Below, piece by piece: positions 37,378-46,036 of a DNA stretch of 64,000 nucleotides. The notes under the pieces are model-generated. The model made no database searches. It worked only from the letters and a program-made list of their open reading frames with translations, and had not been told where the DNA came from. Source of the stretch: Brasilonema sennae CENA114 (GTDB taxonomy: Bacteria; Cyanobacteriota; Cyanobacteriia; Cyanobacteriales; Nostocaceae); NCBI RefSeq assembly GCF_006968745.1, contig NZ_CP030118.1, positions 620,001 through 684,000 of the forward strand, in the 5' to 3' direction. A program made the position numbers and the translations under genes. Numbering within the stretch: the stretch's first letter is position 1; every line of letters starts with the position of its first letter.

Positions 37378-38742
37378 ATGAAATTCAAGTCATTTGCTCT
37401 TCTTTTCTCTGTTTGTGTCGCTGCTACTTGTGGAACACAAGCTGCGCGAGCAGCATCGCTGTCAGTAGTAGCTGACGGTCTTAATAACCCACGGAATCTT
37501 GACTTTGCTCCTGACGGCAGTATTTACCTAACAGAGAGTGGTAGAGGGGGCGATGGAAACGGCGGAGTAAACTGCATACCATCACCCAGCGCGCAATATA
37601 TTCCTTTATGTTCTGGTAATACTGGTAGCGTTGTCAAAATTGCTAAGGACGGTACAAAAACAACTGTGCTCTCAAATCTTCCGTCCATAGCGTTAGTCCC
37701 CTCTGGCGAACAAGCTGCCGGTCCTGCCGACTTCAAATTTGATTCCAAAGGCAACGCTTATCTTTTGTATGGCTTAGCTGGCGATCCGAACTCGCGCGAC
37801 ACCAAGTTACAAAGCCCTTTACTTGGACAATTATACAAAGTAGATTTAAACACCGGTTCGTTGACAAGTCTTGCCGATTTTGCAGCTTACGAAGCTAAAT
37901 ATAATCCTGATGGCACAGATTTGATTAACAACCCCTATGCTTTTGCAATTAAGGGTGATACTGCTTACGTCGTTGATGGGGGTGGCAACTCGATCTATTC
38001 TGTAGGACTAGACGGCAGCGGTATTAAGAACGTAGCAGCCATACCTCAAAAAGTAATATCACTAAGTACAGACCAATTCCCAACTCTTCCTGAGGGGACA
38101 ACAGACCCAACAGGAGGCGCACCACTACCCCCAGGTTATAGTCGTGCTTCCAATGGTCTTCCGGTATCAAACCAATCAGTGCCTACAGGTATCGCAGTTG
38201 CTCCTGATGGCAGCTTAACCCTAAGCGAATACACTTATTTTCCTTATCCAGAAAATGAAGCACGTATCCTTAAAGTTGACCCCGATACTTTGCAAACACA
38301 AGTCCTTGCTGATGGCTTTACACAGCTGACTGGCGTGACATACGACTCTGAGGGCAATTTGTATGCATTGCAACACATCAATCAGTCAGAATGGAAGGGC
38401 ATTCAACAGGGTGGTGTTATCACTGGTGATATCAGTGGTTCTGTAATCAAAATAGCTAAGGATGGAACTCGCCAAACTATTTGGAGTGGTGATGGACTAG
38501 AAGCAGCTTCTGGATTAGTTTTCGGTCCTGATGGCGATTTATACATCTCAAATCGTGCCAGACTCGTAGCAGGGGAACGAGGAGGACAACTGATCAAGAT
38601 TGATCCTAGATCTTCTGGTGGTGCGACAAAAGTTCCTGAACCCGCTTCTGTGATTGGTTTATTACTGGCTACTGCTGTAGGCGTAAAAGCAATGAAGCGC
38701 AAGCGCCAAGAAGATCTGTTGCATAAGGTAGAAACTATCTAA
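37378..38742 (+). CDS. scyE: ScyD/ScyE family beta-propeller protein with PEP-CTERM tail
   Basis: A 454-residue protein with a signal peptide (~1-26, probable cleavage after ARA), a beta-propeller closely similar to the preceding gene ('VVADGLNNPRNLDFAPDGSI', 'SVPTGIAVAPDGSLTLSEYT', 'GVTYDSEGNLYALQHINQSE'), and a C-terminal PEP-CTERM sorting signal: 'VPEPASVIGLLLATAVGV' followed by KRKR. It is therefore predicted to be exported and processed by an exosortase. scyE by order after scyD. It lies 244 bases after scyD. Confidence 0.83.
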   Translation: MKFKSFALLFSVCVAATCGTQAARAASLSVVADGLNNPRNLDFAPDGSIYLTESGRGGDGNGGVNCIPSPSAQYIPLCSGNTGSVVKIAKDGTKTTVLSNLPSIALVPSGEQAAGPADFKFDSKGNAYLLYGLAGDPNSRDTKLQSPLLGQLYKVDLNTGSLTSLADFAAYEAKYNPDGTDLINNPYAFAIKGDTAYVVDGGGNSIYSVGLDGSGIKNVAAIPQKVISLSTDQFPTLPEGTTDPTGGAPLPPGYSRASNGLPVSNQSVPTGIAVAPDGSLTLSEYTYFPYPENEARILKVDPDTLQTQVLADGFTQLTGVTYDSEGNLYALQHINQSEWKGIQQGGVITGDISGSVIKIAKDGTRQTIWSGDGLEAASGLVFGPDGDLYISNRARLVAGERGGQLIKIDPRSSGGATKVPEPASVIGLLLATAVGVKAMKRKRQEDLLHKVETI

Positions 38743-38810
38743 TTTCTTGTTTGTTTCTTGGAATTATGCCAAAGAATCCCCAAGAAATAGGCTACTACCT
38801 CAAATAGAAA

Positions 38811-38831
38811 GCTGTCTTTCAAAAAGACAGC
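38811..38831 (+). terminator. Small hairpin between scyE and scyF
   Basis: 9-base arms 'gctgtcttt' (38811-38819) and its complement (38823-38831) with a 3-base loop and no T run. Weak terminator or processing stem. Confidence 0.4.
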
Positions 38832-38919
38832 AACACAATATTGAATGAAGTTCCCAGACTAGATCCGGGAACGACATAAACCTAGGTAAAAGTATAACTC
38901 ATAACACAGAAGATTCACT

Positions 38920-40119
38920 ATGGGATTAGTCAAGAATTTGTCACTTGCCTTCATCGGTGCCGGCTTTCTCGTAGCGGCTGCTGCAGCCCAAGCTATGGCG
39001 TTAAGCTTACAGTACGATCGCTCTATTGGTAGTCCTGGTTTCGGTCCTGGGCAGCTGTTTGTTCCCCAAGGTATAGCGGTGGATGATCAAGGGAATACCC
39101 TTGTAAGTAACGGTCGCGGTGTTAACCCGGATGGTACTCCTAACTACAACCTCGGTAACAAAATTGAAAAATTTAGTCCTAGTGGTGAGTATATTGGAGC
39201 AATTGGCTCTGGTGGCACAGGACCCGGACAGTTTGACGAGCCAACAACTGTAGACTTTAATCCAGTCACAGGGGATTTGTATGCAGGTGATGTTTACAAC
39301 AACCGCATCAATCAATTCGATTCTCAGGGTAACTTTATAAGATCCTTTGCAAATGGAGAATTTACCCCTCTGGTACCAGGTAGATTGTTCTTTGGGCCAT
39401 CTGGTGTGACATTTGACAAAACTGGCAACGTGTACGTTGGTGATTTTAACGGTGAAAGGATCCTTAAATTCACACCAGACGGACAGCAAATTGGTGTCAT
39501 TGGTGGCACCACTGGCACTGGACTTGGAGAATTCCAAGGTGTAGCCGGTACGAGAATTTCCCCAGTTAGTGGAAATATCTATGTAGCTGACCAATATAAC
39601 AACCGCGTTCAGGTACTCGATCCAAATGGTAAACCTCTGTACGCATTTGGTTCCGTAGGTAGCGGACCTGGACAGCTTCTTCAGCCAATTGGCATCGAAG
39701 TGGACGACCAAGAGAATGTCTATGTAGCTGATTCTATCAATAGCCGTGTTCAGGTTTTCGATAAAAACGGTAAGTTCCTGACTTCCTACGGTCAACCAGC
39801 CCTCGATGCATCAGGCAACCCTGTACCGCCTCCAGGATTAACTGACGGTCCCTTTGGCAATCCCCTTGACCTCACTCCAGGCAGATTTAATTGGACAGGT
39901 GGCACAACCCTCAAAGATAACAAGCTGTATGTAGGCGATTTCTTCCAAGGTCGCGTTCAAGTGTTGAACGTCGTTAAGGATGGCGCAACCAAAGTACCTG
40001 AACCTGCTTCACTATTAGGTTTAGGCTTGTTGGGAATTGGCGCTACTGCCAGCACATTGCGGAAAAAGCAGCAAAAAGCAACCCTCAGTTTAGAGGAACC
40101 AGAAAAAGCTGCTGTTTAG
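38920..40119 (+). CDS. scyF: ScyF, NHL-repeat protein with PEP-CTERM tail
   Basis: A 399-residue protein with a signal peptide (~1-27), about six NHL repeats ('LFVPQGIAVDDQGNTLVSNG', 'NNRVQVLDPNGKPLYAFGSV', 'PIGIEVDDQENVYVADSINS') and a PEP-CTERM anchor ('VPEPASLLGLGLLGIGATA' then RKKQQK). The NHL propeller and place after scyE match scyF. In the scytonemin model it belongs to the exported group acting after monomer assembly; no enzymatic activity is firmly known to me. It ends 119 bases before eboA. Confidence 0.87.
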   Translation: MGLVKNLSLAFIGAGFLVAAAAAQAMALSLQYDRSIGSPGFGPGQLFVPQGIAVDDQGNTLVSNGRGVNPDGTPNYNLGNKIEKFSPSGEYIGAIGSGGTGPGQFDEPTTVDFNPVTGDLYAGDVYNNRINQFDSQGNFIRSFANGEFTPLVPGRLFFGPSGVTFDKTGNVYVGDFNGERILKFTPDGQQIGVIGGTTGTGLGEFQGVAGTRISPVSGNIYVADQYNNRVQVLDPNGKPLYAFGSVGSGPGQLLQPIGIEVDDQENVYVADSINSRVQVFDKNGKFLTSYGQPALDASGNPVPPPGLTDGPFGNPLDLTPGRFNWTGGTTLKDNKLYVGDFFQGRVQVLNVVKDGATKVPEPASLLGLGLLGIGATASTLRKKQQKATLSLEEPEKAAV

Positions 40120-40163
40120 ACACTCCGAATTTTGTACTTCTTCAACCTTAATTTTTTTCGCCT

Positions 40164-40189
40164 CGTTCCCAGGCTACAGCTTGGGAACG
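40164..40189 (+). terminator. Hairpin after scyF
   Basis: 8-base arms 'cgttccca' (40164-40171) and its complement (40182-40189) around a 10-base loop. It marks the junction between the scy and ebo blocks. Confidence 0.4.
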
Positions 40190-40238
40190 TATTCCTAAAA
40201 ATTCTGGTTCTTTTACATAACTAAATACTTATAAAGTA

Positions 40239-41132
40239 ATGGTTTTTGCAAGTTATTTAGAAAAAACAACAATTAGTGCTAATGAATTACTGCATAATTG
40301 GTTGAAGCAACGCCTTAATAGTCAAGCTCTTACCTGGCTAGAACAGAAGATAGAGCAAATCAAAACCGCCGTCAATACGTTAGTATTTTTTAGTGCTTTT
40401 AGCGCTGTGCCTCGTTATACAGGCAAAAATGATTTACAGCTGACAAAAACAGAACTAGAAGCAGCCTGTTCTGCCCGGACAGGTTGGTTTCCCAGTCATT
40501 GGAGTGTAGATCAAGCTGCTCGCATCTTACTGGTACTGGCTTTACCACAGGATAATGAGCAGAAGTATTTAGAAACCTTAGAGCGAGTTTTTACAGCTGC
40601 TGATGTAGGAGAGTTAGTCGCACTTTACCAAGCATTACCACTTTTGCGTTACCCAGAAAAATTTCGTAATCGTGCCGCTGAGGGAGTTCGCAGTAATATG
40701 ACCGCAGTCTTCAACGCTGTGGCTTTGGGAAATTCCTATCCAGCACAGTATTTGGGTGACCTTGCTTGGAATCAGATGGTGTTGAAAGCCCTATTCGTGG
40801 GCAGCCCTTTACATCTGATTCAAGGGCTTGACCAGCGTGCAAATCCAGAACTAGCTAGAATGCTAGTTGATTATGCCCATGAACGTTGGGCAGCAAAGCG
40901 TACAGTATCTCCTGAACTCTGGCGACTGGTGGGGCGATTTGCCGACAATGCAATGTTAGCTGATTTGGAGCGAGCAATACAAGACCCCGATCCGGTTCAA
41001 CAAGCAGGGGCGGCGATCGCCATTGCTGAGTGTCCTTTACCAGCTGCTCAAACACTCCTTGCCCGTTATCCAAACATACAAGCCGAAATTCAAGCAGGGC
41101 ATTTGACTTGGAAGAGCTTAATTATTTCGTAG
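40239..41132 (+). CDS. eboA: EboA family protein
   Basis: A 297-residue, all-helical soluble protein that I recognise as EboA from its place and from segments such as 'RYTGKNDLQLTKTELEAACS' and 'LRYPEKFRNRAAEGVRSNMT'. The ebo cluster is widely conserved in bacteria and some algae; in Nostoc punctiforme it is needed to deliver the scytonemin monomer to the periplasm. The molecular role of EboA is unknown. First of three consecutive ebo genes, 46 bases before eboB. Confidence 0.85.
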   Translation: MVFASYLEKTTISANELLHNWLKQRLNSQALTWLEQKIEQIKTAVNTLVFFSAFSAVPRYTGKNDLQLTKTELEAACSARTGWFPSHWSVDQAARILLVLALPQDNEQKYLETLERVFTAADVGELVALYQALPLLRYPEKFRNRAAEGVRSNMTAVFNAVALGNSYPAQYLGDLAWNQMVLKALFVGSPLHLIQGLDQRANPELARMLVDYAHERWAAKRTVSPELWRLVGRFADNAMLADLERAIQDPDPVQQAGAAIAIAECPLPAAQTLLARYPNIQAEIQAGHLTWKSLIIS

Positions 41133-41178
41133 TCACCGCTCTAGCGCTTACTACAAGTTTATAACTATTTTTGTAAAA

Positions 41179-42105
41179 ATGAACACTACTCCCATGATGT
41201 ATATAGATCCTCACATTCACATGAGTTCCCGCACAACCGACGATTACCAAAACATGCGGGACTCTGGCATTGTCGCTGTTATTGAACCTGCTTTCTGGTT
41301 TGGACAACCTCGTACCAGCGTTGGTTCATTCCAAGATTACTTTAGCAGCTTAGTGGGGTGGGAGCGATTCCGTGCGGCGCAATTTGGTATTAAACACTAC
41401 TGTACGATTGGCTTGAACTCCAAAGAAGCCAATAATGAATTGTTGGCAGAGCAAGTCATGGAACTTTTGCCTTTATACGCTTGCAAAGAAGGAGTTGTAG
41501 CCATTGGTGAGATTGGTTACGATGACATGACTCCACAAGAAGACAAATACTTTCGCTTGCAGCTAGAACTCGCAAGAGAACTAGATATGCTGGTGATGAT
41601 TCACACACCTCACCGTAATAAAAAAGCAGGCACCAGTCACAGTATGGATGTTTGTATCGAGCATGGCTTAGATCCATCAAAAGTGATTGTGGATCACAAC
41701 AACGAAGAAACTGTGCAGGAAGTTTTAGATCGGGGCTTTTGGGCAGCTTTTACAATTTACCCCAATACCAAAATGGGGAATGCCCGCATGGTTGAGGTTG
41801 TACGCCAGTACGGATGTGATCGCATCATCGTAGACAGCAGTGCTGATTGGGGTGTCAGCGATCCACTCGCAGTTCCTAAGACTGCCCACCTCATGCGAGA
41901 AAGGGGAATTATAGAAGCGCATATACGAGCTGTCTGTTATGAAAATGCACTTGCTGCTTACAGCCAAAGCGGTCAAATGCAGGAGTCAGACTGGCTCAAC
42001 CCATCCCCCATCGACCAGCGACAGCTATTTAGTGGTAACTCGGTACTTCGGGGACAAAAACCCGTCATTGAGTCTCCGACTCGTGAGTATGCATTGATCG
42101 AGTAA
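41179..42105 (+). CDS. eboB: EboB, TatD-family metal-dependent hydrolase
   Basis: A 308-residue amidohydrolase-superfamily protein. The N-terminal metal ligands are in 'YIDPHIHMSSRTTDDYQNMR'; further likely ligands are in 'GVVAIGEIGYDDMTPQED', 'MLVMIHTPHRNKKAGTSH', 'VIVDHNNEETVQEV' and 'IIVDSSADWGVSDPL'. The substrate is unknown. A tight spacing of 33 bases to eboC supports co-transcription. Confidence 0.88.
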   Translation: MNTTPMMYIDPHIHMSSRTTDDYQNMRDSGIVAVIEPAFWFGQPRTSVGSFQDYFSSLVGWERFRAAQFGIKHYCTIGLNSKEANNELLAEQVMELLPLYACKEGVVAIGEIGYDDMTPQEDKYFRLQLELARELDMLVMIHTPHRNKKAGTSHSMDVCIEHGLDPSKVIVDHNNEETVQEVLDRGFWAAFTIYPNTKMGNARMVEVVRQYGCDRIIVDSSADWGVSDPLAVPKTAHLMRERGIIEAHIRAVCYENALAAYSQSGQMQESDWLNPSPIDQRQLFSGNSVLRGQKPVIESPTREYALIE

Positions 42106-42138
42106 AAAGTCAATCTTTTCCTCCTCCACCTGCTTGCT

Positions 42139-43053
42139 ATGAACGCTGCAACCTTAAATTCTTCTCGCTTTTGGGCATATCTCCAGTTACTACGACCTGC
42201 TAACATCGTTACCGCGTGGGCAGATATTCTAGCTGGCTTCGCAGCCTCCGGATGCATTGTCTTTATTGCCCCATCTTCCTCTGATTTGATATCACTTGCA
42301 TGGTTGCTTCTAGCAACAACAGGTTTATATGGGGGTGGTATTGTTTTTAATGATGTCTTTGATGCTGAAATAGACACTGTAGAAAGACCTGAACGACCTA
42401 TTCCCAGCGGTAGAGCATCTCAATTGACAGCATCTATTCTAGGAAGTTTACTTTTGAGTATTGGCATACTAGCAGCCTCTCAAGTTACCTGGTTGAGTGC
42501 TACTCTGGCTTGTGGCATTGCTGCTGCTGCGATCCTCTACGATGCATATAGCAAACATCACCCGATTTTTGGGCCGCTCAACATGGGGGTTTGTCGCGGT
42601 GGCAACCTCATGCTTGGTGTGAGCGCAGTTTCACCAATGGTATCAAACTACTGGTTTTTAGCGCTGATTCCCATTGTTTACATCGCTGCGGTAACAACTC
42701 TTAGTCGAGGTGAAGTTCATGGAGGTAAGAGTACTACGGGTGTGTTCACACTTGTGCTAATTAGCACAGTTCTAGCTGGACTGTTAGGATTGAGTTTTTT
42801 AGAGAATTATCACCTGCTTGCAGTTTTGCCATTTATTGTGTTGCTAGCTGTGCGAGTGTTACTACCTTTTATCAAGGCAGTGAGCAAACCTTCTCCAGAA
42901 AACATCCGCACAGCAGTACGTGCAGGAGTCTTGTCACTCATAGTTTTAGACGCCGCAGTCGCTGCTGGTTTTGCTAGCTTGCCATATGGATTACTGGTTC
43001 TGATTCTGTTACCAATTTCAATCGCTTTGTCACAAATATTTGCTGTTACTTGA
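42139..43053 (+). CDS. eboC: EboC, UbiA-family prenyltransferase
   Basis: A 304-residue polytopic membrane protein with eight or nine hydrophobic helices. The first UbiA aspartate motif is clear ('GGIVFNDVFDAEIDTVERPE', with N-D-x-x-D-x-x-x-D), followed by 'RPIPSGRAS'; the second motif is reduced ('ILYDAYSKHHPIFGP'). UbiA enzymes attach isoprenoid chains to aromatic acceptors, so it could make or bind a prenylated carrier, but no product is known for EboC. It is the only multi-spanning ebo protein here. Confidence 0.88.
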   Translation: MNAATLNSSRFWAYLQLLRPANIVTAWADILAGFAASGCIVFIAPSSSDLISLAWLLLATTGLYGGGIVFNDVFDAEIDTVERPERPIPSGRASQLTASILGSLLLSIGILAASQVTWLSATLACGIAAAAILYDAYSKHHPIFGPLNMGVCRGGNLMLGVSAVSPMVSNYWFLALIPIVYIAAVTTLSRGEVHGGKSTTGVFTLVLISTVLAGLLGLSFLENYHLLAVLPFIVLLAVRVLLPFIKAVSKPSPENIRTAVRAGVLSLIVLDAAVAAGFASLPYGLLVLILLPISIALSQIFAVT

Positions 43054-43222
43054 GGCACACGTTAAAATTCTATCTTAGAGCTTATATCAGGAGTAAACAT
43101 TAGAGAATATGCTGGATTTATACTACTCAGCTTAGCCTCATACCGCGACTCACCGTGCATCTTGTAAGAAAACGACAAAACTCACACCTTCGATTTGACC
43201 TTACCCAACAAAGAAACGGATA

Positions 43223-44518
43223 ATGCGGATTCTCATTTATTCTTACAACTATCATCCAGAGCCAATCGGAATTGCCCCTTTAATGACCGAGCTGGCAGAA
43301 GGACTGGTAAAGCAAGGTCACCAAGTGCGAGTGATTACAGGAATGCCTAACTATCCCCAACGGGAGATCTACCAAGAGTATCGAGGCAAGTGGTACATGA
43401 CCGAACAAAAAAACGGCGTGACTATCCAGCGTAGTTATTTACGGATTAAATCTAAACCAAACCTGATAGATAGATTGCTCTTGGAGTTGAGCTTTGTGTT
43501 TACAAGCTTGCCACAAGCTCTCAACGGTTGGCAAGCTGATGTTATTCTCCTGACAGTACCACCACTATTGGTCTCCTTACCAGCAACGCTACTTGGTTGG
43601 TTACATAACTGTCCAGTCATACTAAATGTACAAGATATATTACCAGAAGCCGCTGTGCGCATGGGGCTAATTAAAAACAAATTGATGATTCGCGCATTGA
43701 GGGCGATCGAACAATTTGCATATCGTAGCGCACACACTATTAGCGTGATTGCCGATGGGTTTGTTGAGAATTTAGTTGACAAGGGAGTTCCATCTCAAAA
43801 AATTGTTTGCATTCCCAATTGGGTGAATGTGAATTTTATCCGCCCCTTACCAAAAAAGAGCAACCCATTTCGCATCGCTAATCAACTCCAAGATAAATTT
43901 GTTGTGCTTTACTCCGGCAACATTGCCTTAACACAAGGATTGGAAACAGTCATCGAAGCTGCATCTAGGCTGCGTCACATACCACAAATCGTGTTTGTTA
44001 TTGCTGGGGAAGAAAAAGCATTGAAAAGATTGGAGGCATATTGTCAAAAATGTGGGGCTGACAACGTGTTGCTTGTACCTTTGATGCCGCGAGAAAAATT
44101 ACCCGAAATGCTAGCAGCGGCAGATGTGGGTTTGGTGGTGCAAAAGCGCAATGTCATCTCCTTCAATATGCCTTCCAAAATCCCACTGTTGTTGGCTAGT
44201 GGTCGTCCAATTGTCGCCTCAGTTCCCGTCTCTGGTACAGCAGCACGGGCAGTGCGTAATAGTGGCGGCGGCATAGTTGTCGCACCAGAATCACCAGAAG
44301 CGCTAGCAGAAGGAATCGTGGATTTATATAACAATCCAAAGAAAGTTGCAAAACTGGGTTACTTTGGAAGGCTGTTTGCTGTAGAACACTATTCGTTTGA
44401 GCAAGCCTTAGCTGAGTACGAAGCCCTATTTAGCGAAGTTGTTGCTACAAGCTGCGAATCTCCTTCTTTAGGTATGTTACCAAAATTGACCTCTAGCGAA
44501 TCGATTATTGATATTTAA
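43223..44518 (+). CDS. WcaI-like family 4 glycosyltransferase in the scytonemin cluster
   Basis: A 431-residue GT-B enzyme: N-terminal 'YSYNYHPEPIGIAPLMTELA' and 'VITGMPNYPQREIYQEYRGK', and donor site 'VVLYSGNIALTQGLETVIEA', 'NMPSKIPLLLASGRPIVASV'. It resembles WcaI-type transferases. A glycosyltransferase gene occupies the same place between the scy block and tyrA in Nostoc punctiforme. It may glycosylate a scytonemin-related compound or sheath polysaccharide; neither is shown. It lies 169 bases after eboC. Confidence 0.88.
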   Translation: MRILIYSYNYHPEPIGIAPLMTELAEGLVKQGHQVRVITGMPNYPQREIYQEYRGKWYMTEQKNGVTIQRSYLRIKSKPNLIDRLLLELSFVFTSLPQALNGWQADVILLTVPPLLVSLPATLLGWLHNCPVILNVQDILPEAAVRMGLIKNKLMIRALRAIEQFAYRSAHTISVIADGFVENLVDKGVPSQKIVCIPNWVNVNFIRPLPKKSNPFRIANQLQDKFVVLYSGNIALTQGLETVIEAASRLRHIPQIVFVIAGEEKALKRLEAYCQKCGADNVLLVPLMPREKLPEMLAAADVGLVVQKRNVISFNMPSKIPLLLASGRPIVASVPVSGTAARAVRNSGGGIVVAPESPEALAEGIVDLYNNPKKVAKLGYFGRLFAVEHYSFEQALAEYEALFSEVVATSCESPSLGMLPKLTSSESIIDI

Positions 44519-44529
44519 CTTATTCTGAC

Positions 44530-44660
44530 TACGAGGCAGTGCGCCCTAGGTGAATAAGGGCGCAAATGACGGCTTTCCCGTTACTAGGCGACTGGTGTTA
44601 GCCTTATGGCGTGCGCTTTGCCCATACCCGAGGACGGTGTTTCCCGTGGTAGCACCTACT
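44530..44660. repeat. GC-rich palindromic repeat block upstream of tyrA
   Basis: Contains 'cgtgcgctttgcccatac' (44610-44627), nearly identical to the copy at 33651-33668, with flanking short inverted repeats ('tgcgccctaggtgaataagg' with 'gcgca'). Non-coding spacer between the glycosyltransferase and tyrA. Confidence 0.5.
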
Positions 44661-44737
44661 TTTGATTAGTCATCAGTCACTCTTGACGTTAAAGCGTTTT
44701 TGTGTGGTTTGCATCTGTTGATTTGTTCTAAAAACCT

Positions 44738-46036
44738 ATGACTCAAGAATTGTTTAAGCAAACAGATCAAAGCCTGTATGATCTGCTGCGCGATACTCAC
44801 ACAGCAAGCCTTGCCCTTGGGAGCAATGGCGATCGCCCGTATGTGCAAGCGCCTGTTCTTCCAGAACAGGCTTCCTCAAAGCCGAACTTTGAGGCAACCG
44901 CACGGAGTGCGGTTGGGCAACAGGGCGCGCTACGCGAACGCCATACACTTTTAACAGCATCAGAAATTTCACCTATAGAAGAACAACTGGCAACTCTCGC
45001 CTCCTCACTTGCTCAAGCTGGTGTTCCTGAATCAGTTTGGCTTAATTTAGTTAACAGTTGTTATGCAGCCCTTTCCACTGTTGCCTCATATTCGTCTACA
45101 CAGATAACACCCCGGAAAATCACCATCATCGGTGGACGTGGCAGAATGGGTAGATTCTTTACCCAGCAACTGACAGCAGCTGGTCACAATGTCAATATTC
45201 TCGAAAATGAAGACTGGGAATATGCAGATAAGCTCCTCAGTTGTGCTGAACTTGTGATCGTCTGTGTTCCAATTCAATGGACAACAGATGTTATAAAGCG
45301 TGCGGTCCAATATCTTGCACCAACCACAGCACTTTGTGACATCACAAGTCTCAAAACTGAGCCGATGTCAGCGATGCTTGAATACCATCGTGGTCCGGTT
45401 ATGGGATTACATCCCATGTTTGGCCCAAATGTCAAATCCTTTGCCGAACAAAAGGTCGTGGCTTGTCCAGGTCGCAACGACGATTCATTTGAGTGGTTAT
45501 TAGACTTTATTAAAAGTCAGGGTGGGGAAGTGATAGTCTCAACACCTGAAGAACATGACTACATGATGGTGATTATTCAGGCAACAAGGCACTTCTCCCG
45601 ATTTAGCGTTGGTGTTTTCTTAGCACAAGAAGAAATTGACATAGAGCGCAGTTTGTGCATGTCAAGTCCAAGCTACCGTCAAGAAATAGACATCATTAAG
45701 CGTTTGTTTACTCAAAGCCCACACTTATGTGTAGACATTATGCTGGCTACACAAGATAGATGTCATGCCATTGCTAAATTAGCCGATACTTATCAGCGCT
45801 TGGCAAGCTTAGTCGCACAGAAAGATCGAACTGCAATCATCCAGGAATTTGAAACTGCTCAAAGCTTTTTTCACGAACAAAGCATTACTTCTGCCAACCT
45901 GAGTCACGAAAACTATGCTGATCGACATCTATCACGATACCCTTCGGGTTCGCAGTCGCCTACGGAGGGAAACCCTCCTGCAGCGCTGTCTCACGGTATG
46001 CCCGTGGTGCCGAATCGGTCAGAAGCATCTTTTTGA
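44738..46036 (+). CDS. tyrA: TyrA, prephenate/arogenate dehydrogenase with repeat-derived insertions
   Basis: A 432-residue protein. From residue ~125 it carries an NAD(P)-binding TyrA fold: 'KITIIGGRGRMGRFFTQQLT', 'TSLKTEPMSAMLEYHRGPVM', 'GLHPMFGPNVKSFAEQ' and 'VIIQATRHFSRFSVGVF', like the dehydrogenase half of the E. coli T-protein. It would make p-hydroxyphenylpyruvate, the second ScyA substrate. Residues ~35-69 are encoded by three back-to-back palindromes (44851-44914) that look inserted in frame, and the C-terminal ~30 residues include a second 54-base insertion (45942-45995). The 3' end overlaps the dsbA-like gene by 122 bases in another frame. Confidence 0.88.
   Translation: MTQELFKQTDQSLYDLLRDTHTASLALGSNGDRPYVQAPVLPEQASSKPNFEATARSAVGQQGALRERHTLLTASEISPIEEQLATLASSLAQAGVPESVWLNLVNSCYAALSTVASYSSTQITPRKITIIGGRGRMGRFFTQQLTAAGHNVNILENEDWEYADKLLSCAELVIVCVPIQWTTDVIKRAVQYLAPTTALCDITSLKTEPMSAMLEYHRGPVMGLHPMFGPNVKSFAEQKVVACPGRNDDSFEWLLDFIKSQGGEVIVSTPEEHDYMMVIIQATRHFSRFSVGVFLAQEEIDIERSLCMSSPSYRQEIDIIKRLFTQSPHLCVDIMLATQDRCHAIAKLADTYQRLASLVAQKDRTAIIQEFETAQSFFHEQSITSANLSHENYADRHLSRYPSGSQSPTEGNPPAALSHGMPVVPNRSEASF
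44842..44944. repeat. Triple-hairpin palindromic element inside tyrA
   Basis: Three adjacent perfect stems: 44851-44871 (9-bp arms), 44874-44894 (7-bp arms) and 44896-44914 (8-bp arms), then a GCGCGC/ACGCGAACGC tail. The block stays open in the tyrA frame and encodes a segment unlike the rest of the protein. The insertion boundaries are estimated. Confidence 0.7.

Noticed and set aside
39007..39795. 262-residue minus-strand open frame opposite scyF
   Set aside because: Antisense shadow of NHL repeats; no ribosome-binding site or family features, and scyF is certain.
42139..42377. Overlapping minus-strand frame at the start of eboC
   Set aside because: Antisense to the UbiA motif region; no independent support.
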